Source: an uncultured Eubacteriales bacterium (lineage in GTDB: Bacteria; Bacillota; Clostridia; Christensenellales; Borkfalkiaceae). Taken from it: a stretch of 24,546 nucleotides of DNA. Position numbers and translations under genes: made by a program. Shown here in pieces: positions 24,514 through 24,546 of the stretch. Every line of letters begins with the position of its first letter. The first letter of the stretch is position 1. Where the stretch lies: the NCBI GenBank assembly GCA_900540805.1, contig UQHL01000032.1, positions 1 through 24,546 of the forward strand, read 5' to 3'. Below the pieces are notes generated by a model. The model was not told where the DNA came from. It ran no database searches and saw nothing but the letters and a program-made list of their open reading frames with translations.

Positions 24514-24532
24514 CCCCCAGTTCTACTGGGGG
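24514..24532. repeat. Hairpin at the right end of the window, possible minus-strand terminator or IS200/IS605-like end
   Basis: A perfect 8-bp stem CCCCCAGT/ACTGGGGG with loop TCT. It is preceded by AAAATAAA, so on the minus strand the stem is followed by a T-rich run. It has the same size and loop length as the hairpin at 28-46 near the left end. It may mark the end of a minus-strand gene or a mobile-element border just outside the window. Confidence 0.4.
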
Positions 24533-24546
24533 AAGAAAAAACACTT

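Overview
The window looks like an accessory carbohydrate-use locus of a low- to mid-GC Gram-positive anaerobe, most likely an uncultured gut Clostridia (Christensenellales-like is a guess from style only). Support comes from strong AGGAGG-type ribosome sites, Sec and lipoprotein signals suited to a single-membrane cell, an LplB/LplC-type sugar transporter, an AraC-type regulator, and secreted proteins ending in a Cys-motif/membrane helix/basic tail. No rRNA, tRNA, CRISPR array or intact mobile element is visible.

Layout. Bases 1-193 hold two small hairpins and promoter A. A two-gene unit (194-3147) encodes an atypical Gfo/Idh/MocA oxidoreductase and a cytoplasmic GH78 alpha-L-rhamnosidase, closed by a strong terminator. 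A single-gene unit (3326-7450) encodes a 1374-residue secreted, surface-anchored protein with four beta-rich domains and six helical repeats. A shared bidirectional terminator separates it from a convergent AraC-family regulator (8397-7504, minus strand). From a divergent 305-base control region an apparent 11-gene operon of about 15.4 kb runs to 24111: two ABC permeases (the first with an extra N-terminal lipoprotein-like domain), the solute-binding lipoprotein, a surface jelly-roll-like protein, two tandem paralogous lipoproteins resembling clan GH-A glycosidases, a secreted GDPD-domain protein, a TIM-barrel sugar isomerase/epimerase, a GH32 fructosidase and two more Gfo/Idh/MocA oxidoreductases. 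A small acidic protein and a terminator follow, and the window ends in another hairpin.

How it may work together (inference). Surface and lipid-anchored proteins would bind and trim a glycan or glycoside, the binding protein and permeases would import the products (no ATPase gene is present, so a shared one is implied), and the GH78, GH32, TIM-barrel and oxidoreductase enzymes would process them in the cytoplasm. Three oxidoreductases plus a TIM-barrel isomerase would also suit a route through keto-sugar intermediates.

The most striking signal is regulatory. All three plus-strand transcription units start with the same arrangement: two GTTAAA-like half-sites exactly 10 bases apart, a -35 box beginning exactly 26 bases after the start of the second half-site, and a -10 box after a 17-base spacer. 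This defines a candidate operator for the AraC-type regulator and ties the whole window into one regulon.
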